Source: Ectopseudomonas oleovorans (lineage in GTDB: Bacteria; Pseudomonadota; Gammaproteobacteria; Pseudomonadales; Pseudomonadaceae). From it: a stretch of DNA of 41,646 nt. The notes below the pieces were generated by a model. The model ran no database searches. It had not been told where the DNA came from and saw only the letters and a program-made list of their open reading frames with translations. Numbering within the stretch: the first letter of the stretch is position 1; each line of letters starts with the position of its first letter. The stretch spans positions 1 to 41,646 of the forward strand of contig NZ_QASO01000135.1 of the NCBI RefSeq assembly GCF_003052605.1, in the 5' to 3' direction. Both the position numbers and the translations under genes were made by a program. Below, one piece after another: positions 13,801 to 21,420 of the stretch.

Positions 13801-14190
13801 ATGAATGAACAACTAAAAAGCCTGAAGTTAGACATGGATGAAGAGATAAGACAGCCCATCTTCTACAAGCGCGAACGGAGCAGCGCAGAGCTTTTCGGCA
13901 TTATCTTTCTAGCTGTATTACTAGGAATACTAGCGGCAGACGGCGCAAGACTTGTGATCATTAACGCATGGGCAAACTATCAGCTAGAAAGAATTAGCCA
14001 AAGTATGCGAGCAGAAAGCGCCAAAGCAGAGCAGAGAATAAATGCAACGCGAGAGGCACAAGCCGCACAGGCACGGCAGCGCGCCTATGATGAGAAATTC
14101 AATAGCCCGGAGTGCAAATTCTGGAGAGACATGAACGCACAGAACCCCGGCGAGAAAACCCGAAAAGGCATAGCCCAACATTGCCCGTGA
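13801..14190 (+). CDS. Single-pass membrane coiled-coil protein, prophage cargo
   Basis: A 129-residue protein with a strong ribosome site (AAAGGAGTGCAGACG). The polar N-terminus (MNEQLKSLKLDMDEEIRQ) is followed by one membrane helix (ELFGIIFLAVLLGILAADGA) and a long Ala/Glu/Arg helix likely to form a coiled coil (SMRAESAKAEQRINATREAQ), then a Cys-containing end. Similar proteins accompany Pf-like repressors in Pseudomonas. It is co-directional with the repressor, so it should be made in the lysogen; superinfection exclusion or a lysogeny-linked membrane role is possible but only inferred. Confidence 0.78.
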   Translation: MNEQLKSLKLDMDEEIRQPIFYKRERSSAELFGIIFLAVLLGILAADGARLVIINAWANYQLERISQSMRAESAKAEQRINATREAQAAQARQRAYDEKFNSPECKFWRDMNAQNPGEKTRKGIAQHCP

Positions 14191-14209
14191 GTGTCGAAAT
14201 AGTGTCGAA
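14191..14209 (+). promoter_or_regulatory. Paired GTGTCGAA motifs, right prophage end
   Basis: GTGTCGAA at 14191-14198 and 14202-14209, the same 11-base phasing as at 5312-5330. Related inverted-looking words (GACACGAA) follow at about 14267 and 14289, before attR. Candidate integrase arm-type sites. Confidence 0.45.
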
Positions 14210-14306
14210 AACACTGGCCCAGATCGAACCGTAATCGAACCAGCAGATTCGCCTAAGCCCTTGAATTGACACGAAATAGACCCGCAATGACACGAATTGA
14301 CGAAGG

Positions 14307-14330
14307 GTATAAACTTTCCGGCCTTTACGG
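14307..14330 (+). repeat. attR of filamentous prophage
   Basis: Second copy of the 24-base core (one mismatch to attL). Immediately to its right, the host reading frame of the displaced PerM C-terminus continues (YGESSGSDEPLA, stop), and that stop overlaps the hda start codon. Confidence 0.9.
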
Positions 14331-14360
14331 AGAGTCCAGCGGTTCCGACGAGCCCCTTGC

Positions 14361-15065
14361 ATGAAACCAATCCAGCTGCCTCTGGGGGTGCGTCTGCGTG
14401 ATGACGCCACCTTCGCCAACTACTACCCCGGCGCCAATGCCGCTGCGCTCGGCTATGTCGAGCGTCTGTGCGAAGCCGATGCCGGCTGGACGGAAAGCCT
14501 GATCTACCTGTGGGGCGCCGACGGTGTCGGGCGCAGCCATTTGCTGCAGGCGGCCTGCCTGCGTTTTGAGCAGCGTGGCGAGGCGGTGGTCTATCTGCCG
14601 CTCAGCGAAGTGGTGCAGCACGGCCCGGAGCTGCTCGACAACCTTGAGCTGTGCGAGCTGGTCTGCCTCGATGATCTCGATGCAGTGGCTGGCCGCAGCG
14701 ACTGGGAAGAGGGTTTGTTCCACCTGTTCAACCGTCTGCGTGACAGCGGCCGGCGTCTTTTGCTGGCTGGCACCATGTCGCCGCGTGAGCTGCCCATTCA
14801 ACTGCCCGATCTGAAGTCGCGATTGACCCTGGCGCTGGTCTTCCAGCTGCATGAACTGTCCGATGAGGACAAGCTGCGCGCCCTGCAGCTGCGCGCCTCG
14901 CGTCGTGGCCTGCAGATGAGCGATGAGGTCGGCCGCTTCATCCTTACCCGTGGCGAACGCAGCATGAGCGCGTTGTTCGAGCTGCTGGAACGCCTGGATC
15001 AGGCCTCGCTACAAGCCCAGCGCAAGCTGACCATTCCCTTTCTCAAGGAAACCTTGGGCTGGTAG
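14361..15065 (+). CDS. hda: DnaA regulatory inactivator Hda
   Basis: A 234-residue AAA+ protein homologous to the ATPase part of DnaA. With the DNA-loaded beta clamp, Hda stimulates ATP hydrolysis by DnaA and so limits re-initiation. N-terminal clamp-binding type motif IQLPLGV (residues 4-10), Walker A variant GADGVGRSH, Walker B-like LVCLDDLDAV, sensor region LLLAGTMSP, and arginine-finger region PDLKSRLTL. The Arg in place of the Walker Lys is usual for pseudomonad Hda as I recall it. The start codon overlaps the old perM stop (ATGA), so it was coupled to perM before the prophage inserted 9 kb between them. Confidence 0.93.
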   Translation: MKPIQLPLGVRLRDDATFANYYPGANAAALGYVERLCEADAGWTESLIYLWGADGVGRSHLLQAACLRFEQRGEAVVYLPLSEVVQHGPELLDNLELCELVCLDDLDAVAGRSDWEEGLFHLFNRLRDSGRRLLLAGTMSPRELPIQLPDLKSRLTLALVFQLHELSDEDKLRALQLRASRRGLQMSDEVGRFILTRGERSMSALFELLERLDQASLQAQRKLTIPFLKETLGW

Positions 15066-15083
15066 CTGCTTCGGGAGCTCATG

Positions 15084-15152
15084 TGTAGGAGCGAGCTCTG
15101 CTCGCGAATTTTTAGCTGCACAAGCGCTTCGCGAGCAGAGCTCGCTCCCACA
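15084..15152. repeat. REP-like inverted repeat, type 1
   Basis: Two 25-base arms (15084-15108, 15128-15152) beginning TGTAGGAGCGAGCTCTGC and matching except at one base, around a 19-base loop. A common Pseudomonas intergenic palindrome. It lies between hda and the convergent DUF2069 gene and could serve both as a transcription end. Confidence 0.85.
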
Positions 15153-15161
15153 TCAGGACGT

Positions 15162-15569
15162 TTATTCACCTGCGAGTTTACGGTCGTACTGAAAGCGCCA
15201 GCGGGTGTAGAGCAGGGCGCAACAGAACAGGCCGAAGCTGATCACCGCCTCCAACGCGCCGAACAGTGCGCGCGCCGGGTCGATGGCGGCCAGTACGCCC
15301 TGGATGAAGTAGATGTTGACGACGAAACAGGTCCAGGCATGGGCACGGGCGTTGCCTAGCAACATGCCGGGGGCGAGTAGCGCCAGTGGCAACAGTTGAA
15401 TGGCCAGCACCACGCCGACCCGCGCGCCATGCAGATCGGCGAAGGCCAGGTTCCACACCAGCAGCAGGGTCAGCAGGGCGATGAAACTGAACAGGCTCAG
15501 TGCTCGACTGAGTTTGACCCGTGGCTCCAGCCATTCAAGGCTGGGCAGGGGCTTCTTCGCTCGGGCCAC
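15162..15569 (-). CDS. DUF2069 membrane protein
   Basis: A 135-residue membrane protein with four hydrophobic segments (LSLFSFIALLTLLLVWNLAF; VGVVLAIQLLPLALLAPGML; AWTCFVVNIYFIQGVLA; LEAVISFGLFCCALLYTRWR). The GTG at 15569 is chosen because GGAG lies about nine bases upstream; it starts three bases after the wrbA stop. Longer in-frame starts would overlap wrbA. The hda-DUF2069-wrbA neighbourhood is typical of Pseudomonas. Function unknown. Confidence 0.82.
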   Translation of the reverse strand: MARAKKPLPSLEWLEPRVKLSRALSLFSFIALLTLLLVWNLAFADLHGARVGVVLAIQLLPLALLAPGMLLGNARAHAWTCFVVNIYFIQGVLAAIDPARALFGALEAVISFGLFCCALLYTRWRFQYDRKLAGE

Positions 15570-15571
15570 GT

Positions 15572-16168
15572 TCAGCGCTCCAGTTTGCTGGCGGTTTGCG
15601 CCAGGCGTTGACCCAGTGCACGGCACAGGGCGATTTCATGTTCGTCCAGCGCGCGTTTGCCGTCGCCGCCAGCATGGTGGCTGGGGCCGTAGGGCGTACC
15701 ACCGCCGCGGGTTTCGAGCAGGGCCGATTCGCTATAGGGCAGGCCGCAGACCAGCATGCCGTGGTGCAACAGAGGCAGCATCATCGACAGCAGGGTGGTC
15801 TCCTGGCCGCCATGCAGGCTGGCGGTGGAGGTGAACACGCCTGCCGGCTTGCCGACCAGTTCGCCGGTCAGCCACAGGTTGCTGGTGCCATCGATGAAGT
15901 ACTTGAGTGGTGCGGCCATGTTGCCGAAACGGGTCGGGCTGCCCAAGGCCAGGCCCGAGCAGTTCTTCAGATCATCCAGGGTGGCGTACATGGCGCCGTC
16001 CTCCGGCACGCTCGGCGCAACGGCCTCGCATTCGCTGGATACCGCCGGCACTGTGCGCAGGCGTGCTTCCAAACCAGCCAGCTCGACGCCACGGGCAATC
16101 TGTTTGGCCATCTGCGCGGTGGCGCCATGGCGGCTGTAGTAGAGCACGAGGATGTAGGGCGCGCTCAT
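15572..16168 (-). CDS. wrbA: NAD(P)H:quinone oxidoreductase WrbA
   Basis: A 198-residue flavodoxin-like FMN protein that reduces quinones by two electrons, in the cytosol. The FMN phosphate loop YYSRHGATAQMA (residues 10-21), the ALGSPTRFGNMAAPLKYFID segment and the STASLHGGQETTLLSMMLPLLHHGM block are classic WrbA signatures, with the later GGGTPYGPSHHAG region also present. Its ATG overlaps the stop of the arsC-like gene, so the two are probably co-translated. Confidence 0.94.
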   Translation of the reverse strand: MSAPYILVLYYSRHGATAQMAKQIARGVELAGLEARLRTVPAVSSECEAVAPSVPEDGAMYATLDDLKNCSGLALGSPTRFGNMAAPLKYFIDGTSNLWLTGELVGKPAGVFTSTASLHGGQETTLLSMMLPLLHHGMLVCGLPYSESALLETRGGGTPYGPSHHAGGDGKRALDEHEIALCRALGQRLAQTASKLER

Positions 16169-16518
16169 GCCAGCAGCTCCAGTACTTTTTCCGGTGGTCG
16201 GCCGATCACGGCCTTGTCGCCAGCGATGAGGATCGGGCGCTCGATCAGCTTGGGATGCTTAGCCATGGCCTCGATCAGCTGCGCCTCACTCAAGCTGGCA
16301 TCGCTCAGGCCCAGCGTCTTGTATTCGTCCTCGCCGCTACGCAGCAGGTCGCGTGCGGAGATACCCAGCTTGCCGAGCAGGCTCTTGAGCTCCCTGGCGC
16401 TGGGTGGCGTTTCCAGATAGCGCACGACGTGCGGTTGCAGGCCGCGGGCTTGCAGCAGCTCCAGAGCGGCGCGGGATTTTGAGCAGCGCGGGTTGTGGTA
16501 GAGGGTCAGGTCGGTCAT
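16165..16518 (-). CDS. arsC: ArsC-family glutaredoxin-dependent arsenate reductase
   Basis: A 117-residue thioredoxin-fold protein. The catalytic Cys12 lies in YHNPRCSKSR; VRYLETPPSARELKSLLGKL and LIERPILIAGDKAVIGRPPEKV are family-typical. It may reduce arsenate, but chromosomal members next to wrbA are often not in an ars operon and no arsR/arsB is nearby, so the physiological substrate is uncertain. The ATG at 16518 gives the family length; upstream in-frame codons are not conserved in character. Confidence 0.88.
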   Translation of the reverse strand: MTDLTLYHNPRCSKSRAALELLQARGLQPHVVRYLETPPSARELKSLLGKLGISARDLLRSGEDEYKTLGLSDASLSEAQLIEAMAKHPKLIERPILIAGDKAVIGRPPEKVLELLA

Positions 16519-16660
16519 GGTGGCTCGCATCCGGCTTGAAGTGGCGGCTATTCTAACCGCCTGATGCACGGATGCACGCAAACCGCTGGGGCGGCTTTGC
16601 TGCGACCTTTTTACGCGGCGCATTGTCTGTCTGTTTAGGTTTGAGGGCTAAGGAGAGGTC

Positions 16661-17878
16661 ATGCTGCGTCGTTTGAAGGACTGGATGGGGTTCTGGCTCA
16701 GCCTGTATCAGCGTTTCGTGGATAACCGCGGCGCAGGCAACGCAGCGGCGTTGACCTACACCACCTTGTTCGCCGTGGTGCCGATGATGACCGTGACCTT
16801 CGCCATGCTGTCGGCAATTCCGGCGTTCCAGGGTGTAGGCGAGGAAATCCAGGGGTTCATCTTCAACAACTTCGTACCCTCCACGGGCGAGACGGTGCAG
16901 GAGTATCTGCGTGAGTTCACCACGCAGGCGCGGCAGCTGACCTGGTTTGGCGTGGGGCTGCTGGCCGTCACCGCCTTCCTGATGCTGGTGACTATCGAGA
17001 AGACCTTCAACGTGATCTGGCGGGTGCGCCAGCCGCGCCGCGGGATGTCCAGCTTCCTGCTGTACTGGGCGATTCTCAGCCTCGGACCGCTGCTGCTGGG
17101 GGCCGGTTTTGCGGTCAGTACCTATATCGCCTCGCTGTCACTGATCTCCGGGCCGGATGCAGTAATCGGCGCCAAGACGCTGCTTGCTTTCACGCCGTTG
17201 TTATCGAGCATCGCGGCCTTTACCTTGCTGTATGCCGCGGTCCCCAACACTCGTGTGCCGTTGTCTCATGCTCTGTTGGGCGGCCTGTTCAGCGCCGTGC
17301 TGTTCGAAGTGGCCAAGGCGCTGTTCGGCCTCTATGTGCGGCTTTTTCCCGGTTATCACCTGATCTACGGCGCCTTCGCCACGGTGCCGCTGTTTCTGGT
17401 GTGGATCTATCTGTCCTGGTTGATCGTGCTGCTGGGCGCCGAGCTGGTATATGGCCTGTCGCAACCGCGGCACTGGCGCCGCGAGCCTATCCCCAAGGGG
17501 CTGATTGTGCTGGTGGTGTTGCGGCTTTTGCTCAAACGTCAGCAGAAGGGCGAGGCTCTGCATTATGGCGACATGCAACGTGCGGGCTGGCGGTTGCCCG
17601 AAGACGAGTGGACGCAGGTGATGGATTTTCTCGAGCGCGAGCACCTGGCATGCAAGGCCAATGGCGGAGGGTGGGTGCTGTGCCGCGATCTGCACAACTT
17701 CTCCCTGTATCAATTGCTCGAGTGCAGTCCCTGGCCATTACCGAGTTTGTCGCAACTGCCCGCTCAGCTCGACGAACCCTGGTATCCGGCATTGCGCGAG
17801 GGACTGGAGCGCCTGCAGGCGGAGCGCGAGGAGCAGTTCGGAGTCAGTCTGGCGGATTGGTTACCGGGCAAGGGCTGA
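16661..17878 (+). CDS. YihY/UPF0761 inner-membrane protein
   Basis: A 405-residue YihY family protein, formerly mislabelled ribonuclease BN. The N-terminal 270 residues hold six hydrophobic helices with family motifs (GNAAALTYTTLFAVVPMMTV; FNVIWRVRQPRRGMSSFLLY; GYHLIYGAFATVPLFLVWIY; WLIVLLGAELVYGLSQPRHW), and the C-terminal part is a soluble winged-helix-like extension seen in longer members. Preceded by AAGGAGAGGTC. Molecular function unknown. Confidence 0.92.
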   Translation: MLRRLKDWMGFWLSLYQRFVDNRGAGNAAALTYTTLFAVVPMMTVTFAMLSAIPAFQGVGEEIQGFIFNNFVPSTGETVQEYLREFTTQARQLTWFGVGLLAVTAFLMLVTIEKTFNVIWRVRQPRRGMSSFLLYWAILSLGPLLLGAGFAVSTYIASLSLISGPDAVIGAKTLLAFTPLLSSIAAFTLLYAAVPNTRVPLSHALLGGLFSAVLFEVAKALFGLYVRLFPGYHLIYGAFATVPLFLVWIYLSWLIVLLGAELVYGLSQPRHWRREPIPKGLIVLVVLRLLLKRQQKGEALHYGDMQRAGWRLPEDEWTQVMDFLEREHLACKANGGGWVLCRDLHNFSLYQLLECSPWPLPSLSQLPAQLDEPWYPALREGLERLQAEREEQFGVSLADWLPGKG

Positions 17879-18103
17879 GCAAACTTGCGCGACATTGTGG
17901 GCGACGGTGAATGAGAGAAGGCGCCGAAAATGGGTGACAAAAAGCGTCAGTTTCAGGCGTTGTCTAGTCCTGCCGTGGCCTGGACGCAAGGGGTAGGCGC
18001 CAAGGAATGCGTTGTACAAGGGCTGGCACGCTTCTAGCTACTGCAGGAGCAGTTGCTATCGAACTGCCAGCAGGGGCAGGGATCGCTGAGGACGCAGGCA
18101 GTA

Positions 18104-18304
18104 ATGACGGTAAAAAACAGGGTAATCCACCTTCATCGACGCGATCCGCAGGAAGCGCTGGCGCGGCTCAACCGAATCACTGGGCTGGAGTTCGCGCGTT
18201 GGCCGGAGTCGCTGCTCGAACACGTGGTTGCCGAAAACCTGCAGCCAGACGCTGACGGTTCAATCCCGCGGGCTGCGCCCAGCCCCGGAGTTTCCTCTGG
18301 CTGA
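18104..18304 (+). CDS. Small conserved-looking hypothetical protein
   Basis: A 66-residue product beginning MTVKNRVIHLHRRDPQEALA and continuing ARLNRITGLEFARWPESLLE. The well-formed amphipathic N-terminal 45 residues look like a real protein, while the tail (IPRAAPSPGVSSG) looks less so. The ribosome site is weak. I recall similar short proteins in other Pseudomonas but know no function. The 225 bases upstream (17879-18103) hold no other recognisable feature. Confidence 0.5.
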   Translation: MTVKNRVIHLHRRDPQEALARLNRITGLEFARWPESLLEHVVAENLQPDADGSIPRAAPSPGVSSG

Positions 18305-18310
18305 AAGCAA

Positions 18311-18334
18311 AACCCCGCGTCACTGCGCGGGGTT
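18311..18334 (-). terminator. Terminator between convergent genes
   Basis: Nine perfect pairs (AACCCCGCG / CGCGGGGTT), 6-base loop, followed on the minus strand by TTGCTTTC (the arm itself ends in TT). Best placed to end the 18353-18745 transcript. Confidence 0.7.
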
Positions 18335-18352
18335 CGATGTTGCCGTTCTGGT

Positions 18353-18745
18353 TCAGGCCATGGCCTGGCGGGTCTCGCTGTTGGCCAATTCGACGGCTTG
18401 AACGAAGAATTCCTCGACCACCAGACTCTGCGCCGGCACAGCTGAGCGCAGGCGTACCTGCATGTCTTCGATCTTCATCCGCACTGGCATGCGAGCGATC
18501 CCGGAGAGCAGGATCTTGCCATGGGCATTGACCTTGCCATGGTCGACATTCACCTCGCGGCGCTTGTCCCCGTCGCGATAACTCACCAGCAGCGATACCG
18601 GCAGGTTGGCCAGCCCCGGCAATTGCAGCCAGGTGGCGACGTTGTATTCGGCCACGCGCCCCTCGTAGGGAGTGACCAGCAGGCGGGCGCCGTCGACGAT
18701 GCGCGAGGGCACGGAGCCAATCAGCTTGTCTTGCGCTTGGGACAT
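18353..18745 (-). CDS. Conserved hypothetical protein, 130 residues
   Basis: A cytosolic-looking protein (MSQAQDKLIGSVPSRIVDGA; YNVATWLQLPGLANLPVSLL; VSYRDGDKRREVNVDHGKVN; KILLSGIARMPVRMKIEDMQ). Predominantly beta strands and no signal peptide or membrane segment. I do not recognise the family. It ends before a strong terminator and starts behind a short AT-rich gap. Confidence 0.72.
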   Translation of the reverse strand: MSQAQDKLIGSVPSRIVDGARLLVTPYEGRVAEYNVATWLQLPGLANLPVSLLVSYRDGDKRREVNVDHGKVNAHGKILLSGIARMPVRMKIEDMQVRLRSAVPAQSLVVEEFFVQAVELANSETRQAMA

Positions 18746-18859
18746 GGTGAAATTCCAGGCAGGGTGAGACTTGAGTGCCTGGAATTATAAGCAGCCACCT
18801 GTTGGCGAAACTGTGTACTCGGCGGACAGGCCGCGTGACTGGAGTCGCAGTTTTGTATA

Positions 18860-20263
18860 TCAGGCCAGGCGTAGCGGGTGGCGGGTAACCGATGAGGTCT
18901 GCAGGTTACTGTCGGGCAGCGGCAAAATCGCTTGGTTATGCACGCTGGCCAATTGCAGCCAAAGATGCTCGCCGGAGCTGAACTGGCCGTTGGGCAACCA
19001 CAGGCCGTGGTGCCAACCGTTGCCCGGTGCCGGGGTGCTTTGCAGTACGCCAGGGTGAGTCTGCGCATTGGGTGCACGCCGCAGCCAGACCGGCCGCGGC
19101 AGGCCTTTCAGATAGCGCAGCCCGAGGTGCAGGCCTTCGCTATTGAGATGACGCCAACGCACCAGTGCCAGGGTCGGTGTGGCATTGGTCAGCAGCAGAA
19201 CCAGTTGCCCGACCTGCAGTTGTCCACCCTCGTTGGCGTTGCACAGCAGGCGCGCGCCGCCCGGGCTGGCGTCGAGAATCTGCGCCTCGGTACGCTGCGG
19301 CAGTTTATCCAGCAGCTGCGCATGAATGGCCGGCAGACCCACCACCAGGCTGCATTGGCCTTCCAGTTCGGCACGTTCATGGCGACGTTGCTGGCGGCCC
19401 AGCCAGTGCTGGCGTACCCGTTCGAGTAATTGGCGTTCCTGCATGCTTTGCAGTGGTGCCGGCTCATGCAGGGCGATCAGCAGCGCGCCCAGTTCGAAGC
19501 GGCGCAGGTTGGCGGCTTCGCCTTCGATACGCTGTTCGAAACTGAGGCAAGCCTGTGATTCGCTGAGGTCGACTACCGGGCCTTCGGCATCGTCTTCCTC
19601 GTCCCAGGCTTGCAGCCTGGCCAGCGCCGCCAGAGGTGCCAGCGCGCTGAACAGAGTCAGGCATTCGCCTTCATCGAGATGGAAGGGGTTGCTCAGGGCC
19701 AAGAGCAGCATCTGCTGGTAGAGGCCGCGCAGGGTGCTGGCCGGTTTCGGCTCGAAGGCCGCCGCGACTGGTTCGTCCAGGCACTGCTGATGCTCGCCGA
19801 TCCAGTACAGCAGGTGGCTGTCGCGCCACAGTGCTGGCGGGGGTTCCTGATAAAGGTGGTAGTGGCGCAGCAACTGCTGGGCAAGGAAATGCTGGGCCAT
19901 GTACAGGCACCAGGCCAGATGCGGCAGCGATGGCTGGCGGCCCTGCAGGATCTGCAGCAGCAGGCGCTTGAAACCGCTGGCCAGCTCGCTGCACAGGCGC
20001 ACGAACAGTGTGCTGGGTGGGTGGGGATTGGCGAAGCTGGCGTAATGCCGATACTCGTCACTGAAGCTTTGCAGCGCACGCTGCCTTTCCAGTAAGGTCA
20101 GATGGCTGCGATTGAGCGAAAACAACAGGCTCAGTACGTGCTGCAGGCCATGCTCCGGTTCCAGCAGGCGGGCCGCCGCGAGTTGCTGGGCGACCTCCGC
20201 CGGTGTTACGCGGTTGTCCTCGCGGATTTCCGGAACCTCCAGGCGCAGGGCATCTGGCGTCAT
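18860..20263 (-). CDS. PilZ-type C-terminal domain protein
   Basis: A 467-residue protein. The first 300 residues are helical and Leu-rich (QHVLSLLFSLNRSHLTLLER; HLAWCLYMAQHFLAQQLLRH), with no transmembrane segment. The last 120 look like a PilZ-type beta barrel: AQILDASPGGARLLCNANEG, QLQVGQLVLLLTNATPTLAL, VRWRHLNSEGLHLGLRYLKG. The D-x-S-x-x-G-like DASPGGARL is the second PilZ motif; an RxxxR motif is less clear. It might bind cyclic di-GMP. It is divergent to the thioredoxin gene, with only 30 bases between start codons. Confidence 0.68.
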   Translation of the reverse strand: MTPDALRLEVPEIREDNRVTPAEVAQQLAAARLLEPEHGLQHVLSLLFSLNRSHLTLLERQRALQSFSDEYRHYASFANPHPPSTLFVRLCSELASGFKRLLLQILQGRQPSLPHLAWCLYMAQHFLAQQLLRHYHLYQEPPPALWRDSHLLYWIGEHQQCLDEPVAAAFEPKPASTLRGLYQQMLLLALSNPFHLDEGECLTLFSALAPLAALARLQAWDEEDDAEGPVVDLSESQACLSFEQRIEGEAANLRRFELGALLIALHEPAPLQSMQERQLLERVRQHWLGRQQRRHERAELEGQCSLVVGLPAIHAQLLDKLPQRTEAQILDASPGGARLLCNANEGGQLQVGQLVLLLTNATPTLALVRWRHLNSEGLHLGLRYLKGLPRPVWLRRAPNAQTHPGVLQSTPAPGNGWHHGLWLPNGQFSSGEHLWLQLASVHNQAILPLPDSNLQTSSVTRHPLRLA

Positions 20264-20293
20264 ATCAACCCCGAGTGGACGAGGAACGAGTAC

Positions 20294-20770
20294 ATGGGCT
20301 TAGGGCTCCGCAAGGTCGGCAAGGCTGTCTTGGTTATCTGCGCCGGTTTGCTGCTAACGGCTTGCGCCGAAGATTTCGGCCCTGACCAGCATGGACGAAA
20401 GGTAACGGCTGACAGCCTCGATGGCCAGTGGCTGATCATCAATTATTGGGCCGAATGGTGCGCGCCGTGCCGCACCGAGATTCCCGAGCTCAACGCGCTG
20501 GAAGAAACGCTGAAAAACCAGTCGGCGCGGGTGATTGGCGTCAACTTCGATGCCTTGCAGGGCGATGACCTCAAGCGTGCGGCGGACAGCTTCGACATCC
20601 GCTTCACCGTGCTGGCGCAGAACCCGGCGGCACGCTTCGAACTGCCACGCACCGATGTCTTGCCGGTCACCTACATTGTCGATGCCGAGGGCAAACTGCG
20701 TGAGCGCCTGGTCGGTGAGCAGACATCCGCCGGGCTGCTCGCACATCTCGAACGCCTGCGCGGCGAATAG
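20294..20770 (+). CDS. TlpA-like lipoprotein thioredoxin
   Basis: A 158-residue thiol-disulfide protein. Lipoprotein signal with lipobox LTAC (Cys24), then a thioredoxin fold with WCAPC (Cys56, Cys59) and the cis-proline region LPVTYIVD. The mature protein should be membrane-anchored in the periplasm and may reduce or isomerise exported proteins, for example during cytochrome c maturation. The ATG at 20294 is chosen because it starts the lipoprotein signal. Its neighbour on the opposite strand is the nap operon with its multiheme cytochromes, but the pairing may be coincidental. Confidence 0.86.
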   Translation: MGLGLRKVGKAVLVICAGLLLTACAEDFGPDQHGRKVTADSLDGQWLIINYWAEWCAPCRTEIPELNALEETLKNQSARVIGVNFDALQGDDLKRAADSFDIRFTVLAQNPAARFELPRTDVLPVTYIVDAEGKLRERLVGEQTSAGLLAHLERLRGE

Positions 20771-20812
20771 ACCAGCGCAAGAGCGGAGCACCGCGAACAA
20801 GCGGTGCCTGTC

Positions 20813-21409
20813 TTACCAACCCGGCACCCCACTCATGTCCGGCAACTGGTGGGCGATGCCCTTGTGGCAATCGATGCAGGTGGCTGCGCCGCTGGCCAGG
20901 GCGCTGGAGTGCATCTGGCGGGCGCGTGGGCTCTGTTTGGTGAAGTCCATGTAGTCGAAGTTGTGGCAGTTGCGGCATTCCAGCGAATCGTTGGCCTTGA
21001 GCCGTGCCCATTCGTGTTCGGCCAGTTCGCGACGCTTTTCCAGAAACTTCTCGCGGGTGCTGATGGTGCCGAAGATCTTGCCCCAGACCTCCTTCGACGC
21101 CTGCATCTTGCGCGCGATCTTGTCCGTCCACTGGTGCGGTACGTGGCAGTCCGGGCAGGTGGCGCGCACCCCGGAGCGGTTGCTGTAGTGAATGGTGTCC
21201 TGCAGCTCGACGTACACGTTGTCACGCATCTCATGGCAGGAGATGCAGAACTGCTCGGTATTGGTGGCCTCCAGCGCGGTGTTGAAACCGCCCCAGAAAA
21301 TGATGCCGGCGATGAAGCCGCCAAGCGTGAGAAAACCCAGGCTGTAATGCACGCTTGGGCGGCGCAGGATGCCCCAGTACTCCTTGAGCAGGGCCATTAA
21401 CGACTTCAT
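20813..21409 (-). CDS. napC: NapC tetraheme quinol dehydrogenase
   Basis: A 198-residue NapC/NirT family protein. One N-terminal membrane anchor (YSLGFLTLGGFIAGIIFWGG) and four heme c motifs, CISCH, CPDCH, CRNCH and CIDCH. It takes electrons from the membrane quinol pool and passes them to NapB/NapA in the periplasm. Start at MKSLMALLKEYWGILRRPSV (ATG 21409), 11 bases after napB. Last gene of napEDABC. Confidence 0.96.
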   Translation of the reverse strand: MKSLMALLKEYWGILRRPSVHYSLGFLTLGGFIAGIIFWGGFNTALEATNTEQFCISCHEMRDNVYVELQDTIHYSNRSGVRATCPDCHVPHQWTDKIARKMQASKEVWGKIFGTISTREKFLEKRRELAEHEWARLKANDSLECRNCHNFDYMDFTKQSPRARQMHSSALASGAATCIDCHKGIAHQLPDMSGVPGW

Positions 21410-21420
21410 GAAAGGCCTCC

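Larger units (their letters stand above)
5232..14330. mobile_element. Pf-like filamentous prophage (inovirus)
   Basis: About 9.08 kb between attL and attR. It holds the full inovirus gene set in the usual relative order: excisionase-like protein, small early proteins, ssDNA-binding protein, major and minor coat proteins, adsorption protein, DUF2523 protein, Zot/pI assembly ATPase, replication initiator and tyrosine integrase, all leftward, with a repressor and a membrane protein rightward. No gene is obviously broken, so the element may be able to excise and form virions. The order resembles Pf1/Pf4 of P. aeruginosa, but the integration site is the 3' end of perM rather than a tRNA gene. Base composition and codon use are less GC-rich than in the flanking genes. 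Confidence 0.93.

Noticed and set aside
5232..14330. tRNA gene as the prophage attachment site
   Set aside because: No cloverleaf can be drawn at either end; the core lies in the perM coding frame.
14361..15065. A second dnaA or dnaA fragment
   Set aside because: Only 234 residues, no DNA-binding domain IV, and an N-terminal clamp-binding motif: this is hda.
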